In this document: one piece after another, positions 7,443 through 14,781 of the stretch
Position numbering within the stretch: the stretch's first letter is position 1
Layout of the letters: every line of letters starts with the position of its first letter
Source: an uncultured bacterium
GTDB lineage: Bacteria > Bacillota > Bacilli > Lactobacillales > Lactobacillaceae
Direction: 5' to 3'
DNA length: 15,736 bases
Assembly (NCBI GenBank): GCA_905214235.1
Contig: CAJMLF010000033.1
Coordinates: 1-15,736, forward strand
Notes under the pieces: generated by a model
The model's input: the letters and a program-made list of their open reading frames with translations, nothing else
The model's database searches: none
Told to the model about the DNA's origin: nothing
Translations under genes and position numbers: made by a program

Positions 7443-8327
7443 TTAATCATTCCACTTTGGCATCGCAAATTGTTGGAGGTAGTTCCAAAAGTCCGTAACC
7501 AACTTGGTATCACTTTGCCTACTCTTCGCAAAAAGCAAGTAACTAGGGCGTGTGGGTACTAGTGGGCAAATTGCGATGTCTGGTCTTGGACGGTCTGGCT
7601 GCATCATTATGGCAACCCCCTGGTTTTCCTTAACCATTTGGAAGATTGAACTAACCCGTTCACTCGTGAATGATACTTGGGGGTCAAAGCCAACCGCGTG
7701 GCACAAATCAACAACGGGCTGATAAAGGAGGCTCTGTCGCGAGAGCATGATGAACTTTTCGTCTTTTAATTGGCGGAGGTTAATGCGCTGTGCGGTGGCG
7801 AGGGGGTGCTTCTTATTTAAACAAGCGACAAATTCTTCCCTGGTGACAATAACTCGATCGTAGTTTAACCTGGTCGGATCGAGGGACCGCGTGTAGGCCA
7901 CGTCGATTTTCCCCTCATCAAGCAGGTTCAAAAGGTTGCAGGTCTCATCTTCATGAATCGCGATCTTAACCGTGGGGCGGAGGGCCTGGTAGTCGATCAC
8001 CTTGCGAAAAATGTCATTATTGGAAAAGCTCGGAATTACACCCAAGGTAATTTGGTTACTCTTTTCCACGTCAAAATTCCTTGCCTTATTTACCATTCGT
8101 TTGTTTAACTCGACTACCGCGGTGGCATCCGCCAAGATTTCCTTGCCGAAAGCCGATATTTCGACATTCTTATTAGTTCGCCTAAATAGGCTACGCCCTA
8201 GTTCCCTTTCCAGTGACTTAATTTGCTTGGAAATTGCACTTTGACTAGTGTATAGGTTTTCGGCCGTCTTCGAAAAGCTCAGCGTTTGCGCCAAATCTAC
8301 AAAGGCCCTTAGTTTGTTAATCTCCAA
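7443..8327 (-). CDS. LysR-family transcriptional regulator of the decarboxylase operon
   Basis: The N-terminal winged helix-turn-helix 'INKLRAFVDLAQTLSFSKTAENLYTSQSAISKQIKSLE' style segment is typical LysR, followed by a substrate-binding domain of normal size (294 aa in total). I placed the start at the TTG at 8327: it begins the domain at its usual position, and GGGGTGAG lies just upstream at a good spacing. A GTG at 8375 would add 16 residues and include a likely -10 (TATAAG). LysR regulators usually need the pathway substrate as co-inducer, so a hydroxybenzoate or gallate-like acid is a reasonable guess. It lies 74 nt upstream of, and in the same direction as, the decarboxylase gene. Confidence 0.85.
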   Translation of the reverse strand: MEINKLRAFVDLAQTLSFSKTAENLYTSQSAISKQIKSLERELGRSLFRRTNKNVEISAFGKEILADATAVVELNKRMVNKARNFDVEKSNQITLGVIPSFSNNDIFRKVIDYQALRPTVKIAIHEDETCNLLNLLDEGKIDVAYTRSLDPTRLNYDRVIVTREEFVACLNKKHPLATAQRINLRQLKDEKFIMLSRQSLLYQPVVDLCHAVGFDPQVSFTSERVSSIFQMVKENQGVAIMMQPDRPRPDIAICPLVPTRPSYLLFAKSRQSDTKLVTDFWNYLQQFAMPKWND

Positions 8328-8400
8328 ATTCTCACCCCAATCATTTTTTTGGCTTATAGAATTATTAAAGGGCACGCAAACCTAAATAACAAACATTTCG

Positions 8401-8487
8401 CACCCCCGTCGAAGCAAGCAAGCCCTTAAAAAGCACAAAGAGGGCTCTAGTGTTCAAAAGAATCGAACGCTAGAGTCCTTTTGTATA
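8401..8487 (-). repeat. Intergenic repeat, copy 2 (inverted), including a bidirectional terminator hairpin
   Basis: Read on the minus strand this matches the copy at 14304-14400: a long hairpin with CTCTAG and GTTC/GAAC arms, CCCTCTTTGTGCTT, then CTTCGACGGGGGTG-CGAAA. The hairpin arms are at about 8434-8455 and 8465-8483, with A and T runs outside, so it can end both manA-direction readthrough and LysR-direction transcripts. It fills the gap between manA and the LysR gene. Confidence 0.7.
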
Positions 8488-8533
8488 CCGTGCTGTAGCA
8501 TTTTTCTATACGGGTGCCACAACTTTAAGATAA

Positions 8534-9498
8534 TTATTCAACTGATTCCGAGGCAATGACCAGCATCTTGCCGTCCATTGACCACTCCTTAACGGTTGCG
8601 GGGATAATCAGGTGAGTCCCCTTCTTCAGTTCGTATTCCTTGCCGTCCACGGTTAAGGTTCCCTGGCCATCAATGATTGACATTAAAGTGTAGGGACCAT
8701 GCTCGTGCTGCCGGGTAAGGTGGCCATTGACTTCCCACTTGTAAACACTGAAGAACGGTGAATCTGGTTGGGTGATCAGGGTCGTGACGACCGAATCGCC
8801 CACCTTTTCTACCGTGCTGTTAAGTTGTGGTTCCTTGAACGGTACGGTGGTGACGTCAATTGACTGCTTGAGGTGGAGGGCACGCTTCTTGCCGGTCTTC
8901 TTGTCCACCCGGTCGTAGTCATAGATCCGGTAAGTTGTGTCAGAGCTCTGCTGGGTCTCTAAGGCCATGATTCCCTTGTTGAGGGCATGAATGGTACCGG
9001 ACGGGACGTATACAAAGTCCCCAGTCTTAACCGGCTTCTTGCCGAAAAGCTTCCCCCACTCATGCTTTTCAATCATTTCTTTGAGTTCTTCCCGGGTCTT
9101 AGCAGTGTGACCATAGGTTAAGTAGGCGCCTTCGTCGGCGTGGATGATGTACCAGCACTCGGTCTTGCCCAGTTCGTGCTCGTGCTTCTCCGCGTAAGCG
9201 TTGTCGGAGTGCACCTGAACAGAGAGGCTGGCCTCCGCGTCCAGGATCTTGGTCAGCAGTGGAAACACTGGTGACTGCGGATTGCCAAAGACCTCCGGGT
9301 GCTTAGCGTAGACGTCCGGAAGGAGTTGGCCCTTAAACTCACCATTCTCAATCTCATTGGGACCGTGAGGGTGGCCAGAAATTGCCCAACATTCACCAAT
9401 CGTTCCCGCAGGAAGGTTGTAGTTAAAATCGGTGGCCAAGCGCCGGCCACCCCAAATTTTTCATGAAAAACGGGTTTCAAAAACATTGGTTCTGCCAT
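8534..9498 (-). pseudogene. manA: Mannose-6-phosphate isomerase, class I, broken by a 1-nt frameshift
   Basis: The full gene would encode 321 aa. It starts at the ATG at 9498 (MAEPMFLKPVFHEK), which has an AAGGA site upstream. Then the frame breaks: one extra A in the run at 9457-9461 would give 'KIWGGRRLATDFN', the family's conserved N-terminal IWGG motif. The remainder (9439-8534) is intact and holds the zinc ligands expected for Bacillus-type ManA: H97 in 'QVHSD', E114 in 'KTECWY', and H171 in 'PSGTIHAL' (restored numbering). ManA interconverts mannose-6-P and fructose-6-P. No good start lies just after the break, so the product is probably lost, unless the homopolymer is a sequencing error. 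It is downstream of gntR with its own promoter. Confidence 0.85.
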
Positions 9499-9565
9499 TT
9501 ATCTCACGTTCCTTATCAAATATTATCCGTATTCAACGGCTCCACATTAGCCATTGACTGTCTAA

Positions 9566-9594
9566 ATAATATGCCTTTTGGCAGCGTTTGTAAA
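9566..9594 (-). promoter_or_regulatory. manA promoter with overlapping cre site
   Basis: Minus-strand TTTACA (9589-9594), a 17-nt spacer and TATTAT (9566-9571). TTACAAACGCTGCCA (9579-9593) fits the CcpA cre consensus with one mismatch and covers the -35 and spacer, so glucose repression is expected. Confidence 0.65.
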
Positions 9595-9607
9595 TAATCA
9601 TCATGCT

Positions 9608-9634
9608 CTTTTTATTAAAAGATATATTTTTAAT
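9608..9634. promoter_or_regulatory. Candidate GntR operator upstream of manA
   Basis: ATTAAAA-N7-TTTTAAT (9614-9634) is a perfect 21-bp inverted repeat preceded by TCTTTTT. The same 14 bp TCTTTTTATTAAAA and the same 7-7-7 layout recur at 12713-12740 before the GH1 gene. It overlaps the gntR stop codon and lies upstream of the manA -35. Confidence 0.5.
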
Positions 9635-10343
9635 CGTAATTAGTCTCGACAACGGTATACGAACGCTTATTGTAGAGGTTCCGGCTCCGCGAGTACTCAA
9701 TGTTCTGCCCGTTACTGGTCCAGACGATCTGTTCGACTTCCAGAATTGGGGTATCCTTTTTGGCACCCAGGTACTTGATATCATACTGGTCCGCCCGGTC
9801 GGCATTGATTTTTCGAAAGGCCCCGCCAAACTTAATCTGCAGCTTCTGGTGAATGTACTTATAAATCGACTGCTCCAGGACATCCTCAGACAGGGAAGGG
9901 ACCAGCCGGACCGGCATGTAGGAGTGTTCAATGATAAAGGGCTGCTTATCGAGGAGGCGGAGACGGATGATCTGGTAGACCGGCTCCGTTTCCTTGATGT
10001 CCAACCGCCGGCAAAGGTCCTTGGTCGGGAAGGTAACCTCAAATTTAATTACCCGACTGGAAACCCGGTCACCTAGTTGGGACTTCAGGCCCTGAAAGGC
10101 TCCTACTGGGGAATCATTTTCACCCATCAGTGAAATATTGCCCAGGACATAGGTTCCCAGCCCCGACTGCTTATAGAGCAAGCCGATGCTTTCCAAGTAA
10201 TCCAGGGCCCGCTTAACGGTGATCTTGCTGACGTTAAATTCGTCCGCCAGTTCCAGCTGGTTGGGAAGGAGTGTCCGCGGCTGGTACGTCCCGTCAAATA
10301 TTCGTTTCTTGATTTTCTCTGCAACTGCCTCGTATTTTTTCAT
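9630..10343 (-). CDS. GntR-family regulator with UTRA domain
   Basis: This 237-aa regulator has a winged helix-turn-helix at about residues 3-68 ('YEAVAEKIKKRIFDGTYQ', 'ELADEFNVSKITVKRALDYLES', 'GLGTYVLG'), followed by a UTRA effector domain (about 90-237, with 'EPVYQIIRLRLLDKQPFIIEHSYMP'). It is of the HutC/YydK-like subclass, whose effectors are usually sugar phosphates. The ATG follows AGGCGGGT, 15 nt after the ROK kinase gene, so it is the third gene of the GH1-kinase-regulator transcript and probably autoregulated. The inverted repeats at 9614 and 12720 are the best operator candidates. Confidence 0.9.
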   Translation of the reverse strand: MKKYEAVAEKIKKRIFDGTYQPRTLLPNQLELADEFNVSKITVKRALDYLESIGLLYKQSGLGTYVLGNISLMGENDSPVGAFQGLKSQLGDRVSSRVIKFEVTFPTKDLCRRLDIKETEPVYQIIRLRLLDKQPFIIEHSYMPVRLVPSLSEDVLEQSIYKYIHQKLQIKFGGAFRKINADRADQYDIKYLGAKKDTPILEVEQIVWTSNGQNIEYSRSRNLYNKRSYTVVETNYD

Positions 10344-10358
10344 CGCTGACCCGCCTAA

Positions 10359-11252
10359 TTATATTTGATCAATCGTCAGGCCATAGCTCTGGCAGAAGTC
10401 AATCACCGCCCCCAGCCGGTTAGCCTGATTATGGAATTTACTGATAACAACTTCGGGGCACTGGCCAACATCCGTATTCTTCTCCTGCCAGGCAGCGATG
10501 TGCCGCTTAACGGCCGGAAGCAATACCGGGTTAGCCGAAACCGCCCCACCAATGACAATTCTATCAGGGTCAAAGGAATTTTGTAAATTATAACAGGCAA
10601 GGGCTAGGTAGGTCGTGATCTGGTCGACAAACTGTTGGGCGTTGCGGTCCCCATCCTGGGCACGGGCAAACAATTCCTTGCCAGTAACCGGCGTCCCCAC
10701 TTTTTTACTAAAGGCCTTGGCAGCCGCTACTGGTGAAACCAGGTGACTTAGCGTGGCCCCGCTGGTTGGGCGCATAATCATGTAGCCAAACTCGCCACCA
10801 AACAGGTGGGCCCCGTGGCGAACCCGGTGGTCCTCAATAATCGCCCCACCGACCCCGCTGCCAATCACGATGGCAACGATGGTGTGGCAGTCCTTGCCGG
10901 CACCGAAGAAACTCTCGCCCAGGCCGGCACAGTTGGCGTCATTTTCAAGGCTGACCCGCGTGTTTAAGCGCTGGGCAAGTTGCTGGCGGATGGGGAAGTT
11001 ATGGATGTACTTGATGGCACTGCTTCCCTCAATTACCCCCTTTTTCTTATTGACGGCTCCCGGCGAGGAAACGGCAACGCCAACCAGGTCAAAGTCGTCT
11101 GCCAGCGCGTCCTTTTGCGCTGCAATTACCCGGTAGTAATCCACAAGTGTGGCGGGGGTGGGACAGTCCGTCAATTTATGAAGCTGGTGGTTGGCGTAGT
11201 AGCCAAATTTAATGCTCGTGCCACCAACATCAACCGTCATCAGCGCTCTCAT
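10359..11252 (-). CDS. bglK: ROK-family sugar kinase, possibly beta-glucoside kinase
   Basis: This 297-aa ROK kinase has the ATP phosphate-binding 'DVGGT' (8-12), catalytic 'ENDAN' (D105 as base), and 'IGSGVGGAII' (130-139). The zinc-binding cysteine motif CxCGxxGCxE found in many ROK glucokinases is absent after 'GGEFGYM'. 'GVIEGSSAIKYIHNF' (72-86) resembles the beta-glucoside kinase (BglK) subgroup, which phosphorylates cellobiose-type sugars with ATP. Together with a 6-phospho-beta-glycosidase and a non-PTS transporter this role is attractive, but fructokinase or mannokinase remains possible. The ATG at 11252 follows AGGAAAGGGG; a start at 11282 lacks that. It is 16 nt downstream of the GH1 gene. 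Confidence 0.8.
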   Translation of the reverse strand: MRALMTVDVGGTSIKFGYYANHQLHKLTDCPTPATLVDYYRVIAAQKDALADDFDLVGVAVSSPGAVNKKKGVIEGSSAIKYIHNFPIRQQLAQRLNTRVSLENDANCAGLGESFFGAGKDCHTIVAIVIGSGVGGAIIEDHRVRHGAHLFGGEFGYMIMRPTSGATLSHLVSPVAAAKAFSKKVGTPVTGKELFARAQDGDRNAQQFVDQITTYLALACYNLQNSFDPDRIVIGGAVSANPVLLPAVKRHIAAWQEKNTDVGQCPEVVISKFHNQANRLGAVIDFCQSYGLTIDQI

Positions 11253-11268
11253 CGTCGTTTCCCCTTTC

Positions 11269-12648
11269 CTAAATCTGATCACCGTTATCAGCGAGCACCT
11301 TTTGGAACCAGTAGAAAGACTTCTTCGGTACCCGCTTAAGGTCCCTAAGGTCGTGGTTGGTCCGGTTTACGTAGACGGCCCCGTATCGCTTGTTAACGTC
11401 GGCATGGGAGCTGGGAATGTCAATCAGGCCCCAACCCAGGTAGCCTAACACCTTGGCACCGTCTTCAAACATTGCCGCCTTCATCGCCCGAATATGGTCG
11501 CGGTGGTACTTGATCCGCTGGTCATCCTCAATTGGGTGCTGGCCATCCCACTCTTCTTGGCAACCAATCCCGTTTTCGATTGGGAAGACCGGCAAGTGGT
11601 AGCAGTTATAAAGGTGGGTGATGATGTTGCGAAAACCGAGCGGGTCAATATCCCAGCCCCAGTCAGTCTTGGGGGTAAAGCGGTTGGCTTCCATCCCCGC
11701 GTTGAGGTAGCGGTTGGGTGCACAGTCTGGGCGAAGCTTGTCAGCGTTCAGGGTCGTTGACCGGTAGTAGCTAAACGCCAGGAAGTCGGCGTGAATCTGT
11801 GCCAAGATTTCCCCGTCACCATCCTGGTAGTCGTTATTGACCTGGTGATTTTTAATATAGGCCTGGACTTCGGTCGAGTACTCACCACTGGTGTACAACT
11901 TGTTGAGGTTCTCGTTCAAAAACTCATTCGACTTGCGGGCGTAGAAAACGTCGTTGGGCTTAGACGTGGCCGGATAAACTGGCGTGTAGGCAATCATGCC
12001 CCCGATTTTAACGTCCGGATAATTAGTGTGGAGGTAAGCACTGAGCTGTGCATAGCAAAGCATCGTGTGGTGGAAGATGGTGTACAGGTCGTCAAGCGAC
12101 TTGTCCCCCTTCGTGTAGCCGGCGATGTTAAACGCCTCGTCAGTGAAGTAGAGGTTGTGTTCGTTAAAGACAATCCAGTACTTTACTCGGTCAGCGAAAT
12201 GGTCAATCATGGCCTTGCCGTACCTAACAAAGGCCGCCACCGTTTTCCGGGACATAAAGCCGTTATCTTCCTTGGCAAGCTTTAGTGGCATGTCAAAGTG
12301 GTAGAGGCAGACCATCGGCTGAATGCCACGAGCCAGCATGGCGTTGATCAGGCGGTCATAAAAAGCAATGCCCGCGGGGTTGAGTTCACCGTCCCCGTCC
12401 TTCACAACCCGGGACCAGGAAATCTGAATGCGGTACATGTTGAAGTGCATTTTCTGCATCAGGTCGAGGTCTTCCTCATAACGGTGGTATTCATCAATGG
12501 CAACGTGCCAGTCAGTACTAATCGCCGTTGCGGGCCGGACATCGTAAACCGACTTGCTCTTCCCATCAATGTCGTAGGCCCCTTCAGTCTGCATGCTCGA
12601 AACCGAGTTCCCCCAGAAAAAGTCCCGGGGCATTTTTTGTTTGTCCAA
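11269..12648 (-). CDS. GH1 6-phospho-beta-glycosidase
   Basis: This 459-aa enzyme is full length for glycoside hydrolase family 1. The acid/base is E163 in 'FNEHN' and the nucleophile E358 in 'FPIENG', where most relatives have TENG or VENG. S413, K420 and Y422 in 'PSSHADVNKRYG' keep the S-x6-K-x-Y spacing that binds the substrate phosphate in 6-phospho-beta-glycosidases. It should therefore split a phosphorylated beta-glycoside to glucose-6-P (or its analogue) and sugar or aglycone. The start is set at TTG 12648, 8 nt after GGGGAGG; the next ATG is too far from this site, and the longer frame from 12693 runs through the ribosome site. First gene of a GH1-ROK-gntR operon. Confidence 0.88.
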   Translation of the reverse strand: MDKQKMPRDFFWGNSVSSMQTEGAYDIDGKSKSVYDVRPATAISTDWHVAIDEYHRYEEDLDLMQKMHFNMYRIQISWSRVVKDGDGELNPAGIAFYDRLINAMLARGIQPMVCLYHFDMPLKLAKEDNGFMSRKTVAAFVRYGKAMIDHFADRVKYWIVFNEHNLYFTDEAFNIAGYTKGDKSLDDLYTIFHHTMLCYAQLSAYLHTNYPDVKIGGMIAYTPVYPATSKPNDVFYARKSNEFLNENLNKLYTSGEYSTEVQAYIKNHQVNNDYQDGDGEILAQIHADFLAFSYYRSTTLNADKLRPDCAPNRYLNAGMEANRFTPKTDWGWDIDPLGFRNIITHLYNCYHLPVFPIENGIGCQEEWDGQHPIEDDQRIKYHRDHIRAMKAAMFEDGAKVLGYLGWGLIDIPSSHADVNKRYGAVYVNRTNHDLRDLKRVPKKSFYWFQKVLADNGDQI

Positions 12649-12684
12649 AATGTTTTCCTCCCCTTGTGAGTTATTTCTGCCTTC

Positions 12685-12740
12685 AGTATACACTGTTTTA
12701 ACAAAATGAATATCTTTTTATTAAAAAACGTATTTTTTAT
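12685..12740. promoter_or_regulatory. GH1 operon promoter region with a second candidate GntR operator
   Basis: On the minus strand TATACT (12685-12690) is a good -10 with a weak -35. ATTAAAA-N7-TTTTTAT (12720-12740) matches the manA operator candidate with one mismatched base in the second arm, and TCTTTTT precedes both. The site lies between the divergent GH1 and transporter promoters. Confidence 0.5.
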
Positions 12741-12750
12741 TTAAAAAACA

Positions 12751-12779
12751 TTTACATTTGCTTGGAAGCGCTTTAGAAT
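12751..12779 (+). promoter_or_regulatory. Transporter promoter with cre-like site
   Basis: TTTACA (12751-12756), a 17-nt spacer and TAGAAT (12774-12779). TTGGAAGCGCTTT in the spacer and -10 matches the cre core (two mismatches at its 3' end), so CcpA repression is likely. Confidence 0.65.
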
Positions 12780-12853
12780 TGAGCTGTTCAAACGTGAAAG
12801 TATTAATTTGTTAACGAATCAATTCTTATTCAGCAATTCTAGAGGCGAAAACT

Positions 12854-14245
12854 ATGGATAAATCAGTTAATACACTTAATAATGAACACCAGGTTCGCTG
12901 GCCAGAAAGGTTAAGCTACGGTGCAAGTAACTTTGCCTGCTGCCTGTCCTTTGGTTTAATTGGGAACTTCCTCATGTACTTCTACACGGACGCCTACGGA
13001 ATTTCCGCGGCGGCCGTGGGGACCCTATTCTTGGTCGCCCGGGTCATCGATACCTTTAACGGGCCATTCTGGGGAATTTTAATCGATCATACCCATACCC
13101 GTTGGGGGAAAAGACGGCCCTACTGGCTATGGTTCTCGATCCCGTACTCCATCTTCTGTGTGCTGGTGTTTACCACCCCGCACCTGAATCTGGGTGGCAA
13201 GATCCTGTGGGCCTACATAACTTATATCGGTGTTGACGTCTTATACTCCGGGGTTAACATCCCCCTGACGTCGATCCTGCCTAACCTGACGAGCAACGCC
13301 AACGAACGGGTCACCCTTTCTACCATTAGTGCCCTCTTCGCTACCGCCGGCAGTACACTGATTTACGTGATTGCCCTCCCCCTTGTCAAGGCGTTTGGTC
13401 AGGGGAATAACCAGAAGGGCTTCTTCTGGTTGGGCCTTATCCTTGCTTTTCTTTCCTGCGTCATCCTACTTAACGCCTTCTTCAACACCCGAGAACGGGT
13501 TCAGAGCGTTGCCGAACGGCGGTCACTGCCAATCAAGACCTCACTGAAGGCCTTGAAGGGTAACTGGCCATGGGCAATCATCGTCTTCATTGACTTCGTT
13601 TACTGGATTGGGATGCAGACCCGGAACCAGGTAACGGTTTACTTCTTCAAGTACAACATGCACGCGGCCTGACTGACCTCCATCATGCTCGGCCTGGGCT
13701 TGTTTGGCTCGATCACCGTTGCCGTCACACCGTGGTTCTCTAAACGAATCGGTAAGCGGAACACGATGATGGTTGGTTGGCTCGTTTCAATCACCGGCCA
13801 ATTAGTAATGTGGGTTGGGGCAAAGGTTCAAAACGTCCCAATCATCATTGCCGCTAACATCATCGTTAACCTTGGTCTGGGCTTTATCTCCGGTCTAATT
13901 GCCGTTATGTTGGCTGATGCTGTTGACTATGGTGAATGGAAGAACGGTGTCCGGGCGGAAGGAATCATTACCGCCTTCTCCAGCTTTGGTGCCCAACTAG
14001 GTATGGGTCTTGGTGGGGCAATTACCGGTTGGGTCTTGGCCCTGGGTGGCTACGTTGCCAACCAAACCCAAACACAGTCGGCCCTCAACGCAATTACCTG
14101 GAACTATGTCTGGATTCCCATCATGGGGTTCGGTCTTTCCGCAATTGCCCTGCTCTTCTACCACGTTGACAGTTTCCAAGACAAGATGGAAGCGGACCTT
14201 CGTGCCAAGCACGCTCGTGAAGAGGCGGCCGCAAAGGATAACTAG
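12854..14245 (+). pseudogene. GPH-family sugar:cation symporter interrupted by an in-frame TGA
   Basis: The reading frame would encode 463 aa, the normal length for a glycoside-pentoside-hexuronide symporter (MelB-like, 12 membrane helices). The family signature 'GILIDHTHTRWGKRRPYW' lies at about residues 74-91, with 'NIPLTSILPNL' and 'LADAVDYGEWKNGVRAEG' later. Codon 273 (13670-13672) is TGA between 'YNMHAA' and 'LTSIMLGLG'. Both halves are in one frame and otherwise clean, so a single TGG-to-TGA change is the simplest cause. The second half starts at an ATG at 13685 without a clear ribosome site. It is divergent from the GH1 operon and presumably imported its substrate unphosphorylated. RBS AGAGGC precedes the ATG. 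Confidence 0.88.
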
Positions 14246-14303
14246 ATATAAAGGAGCCGTGACATAAGCCTCCTATATAGTTAAAAATGCAATAGCGCAG
14301 TAC
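14246..14303 (+). other. Short hairpin after the transporter gene
   Basis: TATAAAGGAG (14247-14256) pairs with CTCCTATATA (14270-14279), 9 of 10 positions, with a 13-nt loop and no T run after it. It may be a 3'-end structure; function unknown. Confidence 0.3.
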
Positions 14304-14426
14304 ACAAAGGGGCTCTAGCGTTCAGAAAAACCGAACGCTAGAGCCCTCTTTGTGCTTCCACAGGCTAGCTTCGCGTCGACGGGGGTTCGAAAACGAACTA
14401 GCAAGCTAGTTCTGTCTCACTCCCAT
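14304..14426 (+). repeat. Intergenic repeat, copy 3, with a strong terminator hairpin
   Basis: GGCTCTAGCGTTC (14311-14323) pairs perfectly with GAACGCTAGAGCC (14333-14345), extended by CACAAAG/CTTTGTG outside; this ends the transporter transcript. It continues into GTCGACGGGGGTTCGAAAACG, the palindrome GAACTAGC-AA-GCTAGTTC and CTGTCTCACTCCCAT. Copies are at 3-57 (direct) and 8401-8487 (inverted). It abuts the remnant antitoxin RNA at 14427. Confidence 0.8.
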
Positions 14427-14543
14427 CGGTGCAGCTCAAGTAATCAACTGAAGCCATTTTACACACCAGTATAATTCTCTTGATACATATATTATATACA
14501 ATTAATAAGCGCTCCGTCCACTTTCCGGGACTGGGGCGCTTTT
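14427..14543 (-). pseudogene. Module 0: remnant of a type I TA-like module (antitoxin RNA part plus toxin terminator)
   Basis: On the minus strand a -10 TATAAT (14491-14496), six bases, then a 15-nt guide (14470-14484) followed by CTGGTGTGTAAAATGGC and a degraded hairpin copy those of modules 1-3. The RNA's own terminator is gone, replaced by the intergenic repeat. On the plus strand, the toxin -10-like TACAAT (14497-14502) sits directly against the antitoxin -10, and the toxin leader and ORF are missing; only the toxin terminator (14508-14543) remains. The -35 is deleted as well, so the remnant is probably silent. Confidence 0.65.
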
Positions 14544-14611
14544 CTGTTGAGAAATTCAGAGATAGTGCTGAAGTAAAGGCAAACAACCAATTTTAAATTT
14601 TCGTACCAAAC

Positions 14612-14697
14612 AAAAAGGACGCCTATTAAGCGCCCCCAACCGGTTCGGCTTAAGTAATCAACTGAAGCCATTTTGCACACCGGCTAATCATCTTTGT
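14612..14697 (-). ncRNA. Module 1 antitoxin-like small RNA
   Basis: The predicted start is at about 14697, six bases after TATACT (14704-14709), and the end is at the terminator GGGCGC-loop-GCGTCC plus T run (14612-14636). The 5' end is complementary to toxin-1 codons 5-9 (14795-14808; 14 nt with one G-U) and the next 11 nt to the toxin leader (14727-14737, perfect). A hairpin GGCTT/AAGCC (14647-14651, 14665-14669) follows. The -35 is poor because about 11 bp are missing relative to modules 2 and 3. Confidence 0.7.
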
Positions 14698-14721
14698 GAA
14701 CTAAGTATAACATGGTACACT
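14694..14721 (+). promoter_or_regulatory. Module 1 toxin promoter
   Basis: TTGTGA (14694-14699), a 16-nt spacer and TACACT (14716-14721). Transcription should start near 14726-14728, at the base of the leader stem. Confidence 0.5.
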
Positions 14722-14725
14722 AATT

Positions 14726-14781
14726 ATTGCACACCGGAACCCAATCACTTTCGAAAATGTGCAATAAGGTGGTGAAACACC
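14726..14781 (+). promoter_or_regulatory. Module 1 toxin mRNA leader hairpins
   Basis: ATTGCACA (14726-14733) pairs with TGTGCAAT (14758-14765). Next, TGGTG-AAA-CACCA (14770-14782) folds across the end of the ribosome site and the first base of the ATG. Both should limit translation until remodelled. Confidence 0.6.

Noticed and set aside
8534..9439. ManA starting at the internal TTG at 9439
   Set aside because: No ribosome site precedes it and it would lack the conserved IWGG segment; the upstream ATG with AAGGA is the true start before the frameshift.
11791..12669. Plus-strand ORFs (164 and 123 aa) opposite the GH1 gene
   Set aside because: Shadow frames of a full-length GH1 enzyme whose catalytic residues are intact.
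13670..13672. Selenocysteine or programmed readthrough at the transporter TGA
   Set aside because: No SECIS-like hairpin follows, lactobacilli generally lack the machinery, and a Trp codon change explains it more simply.
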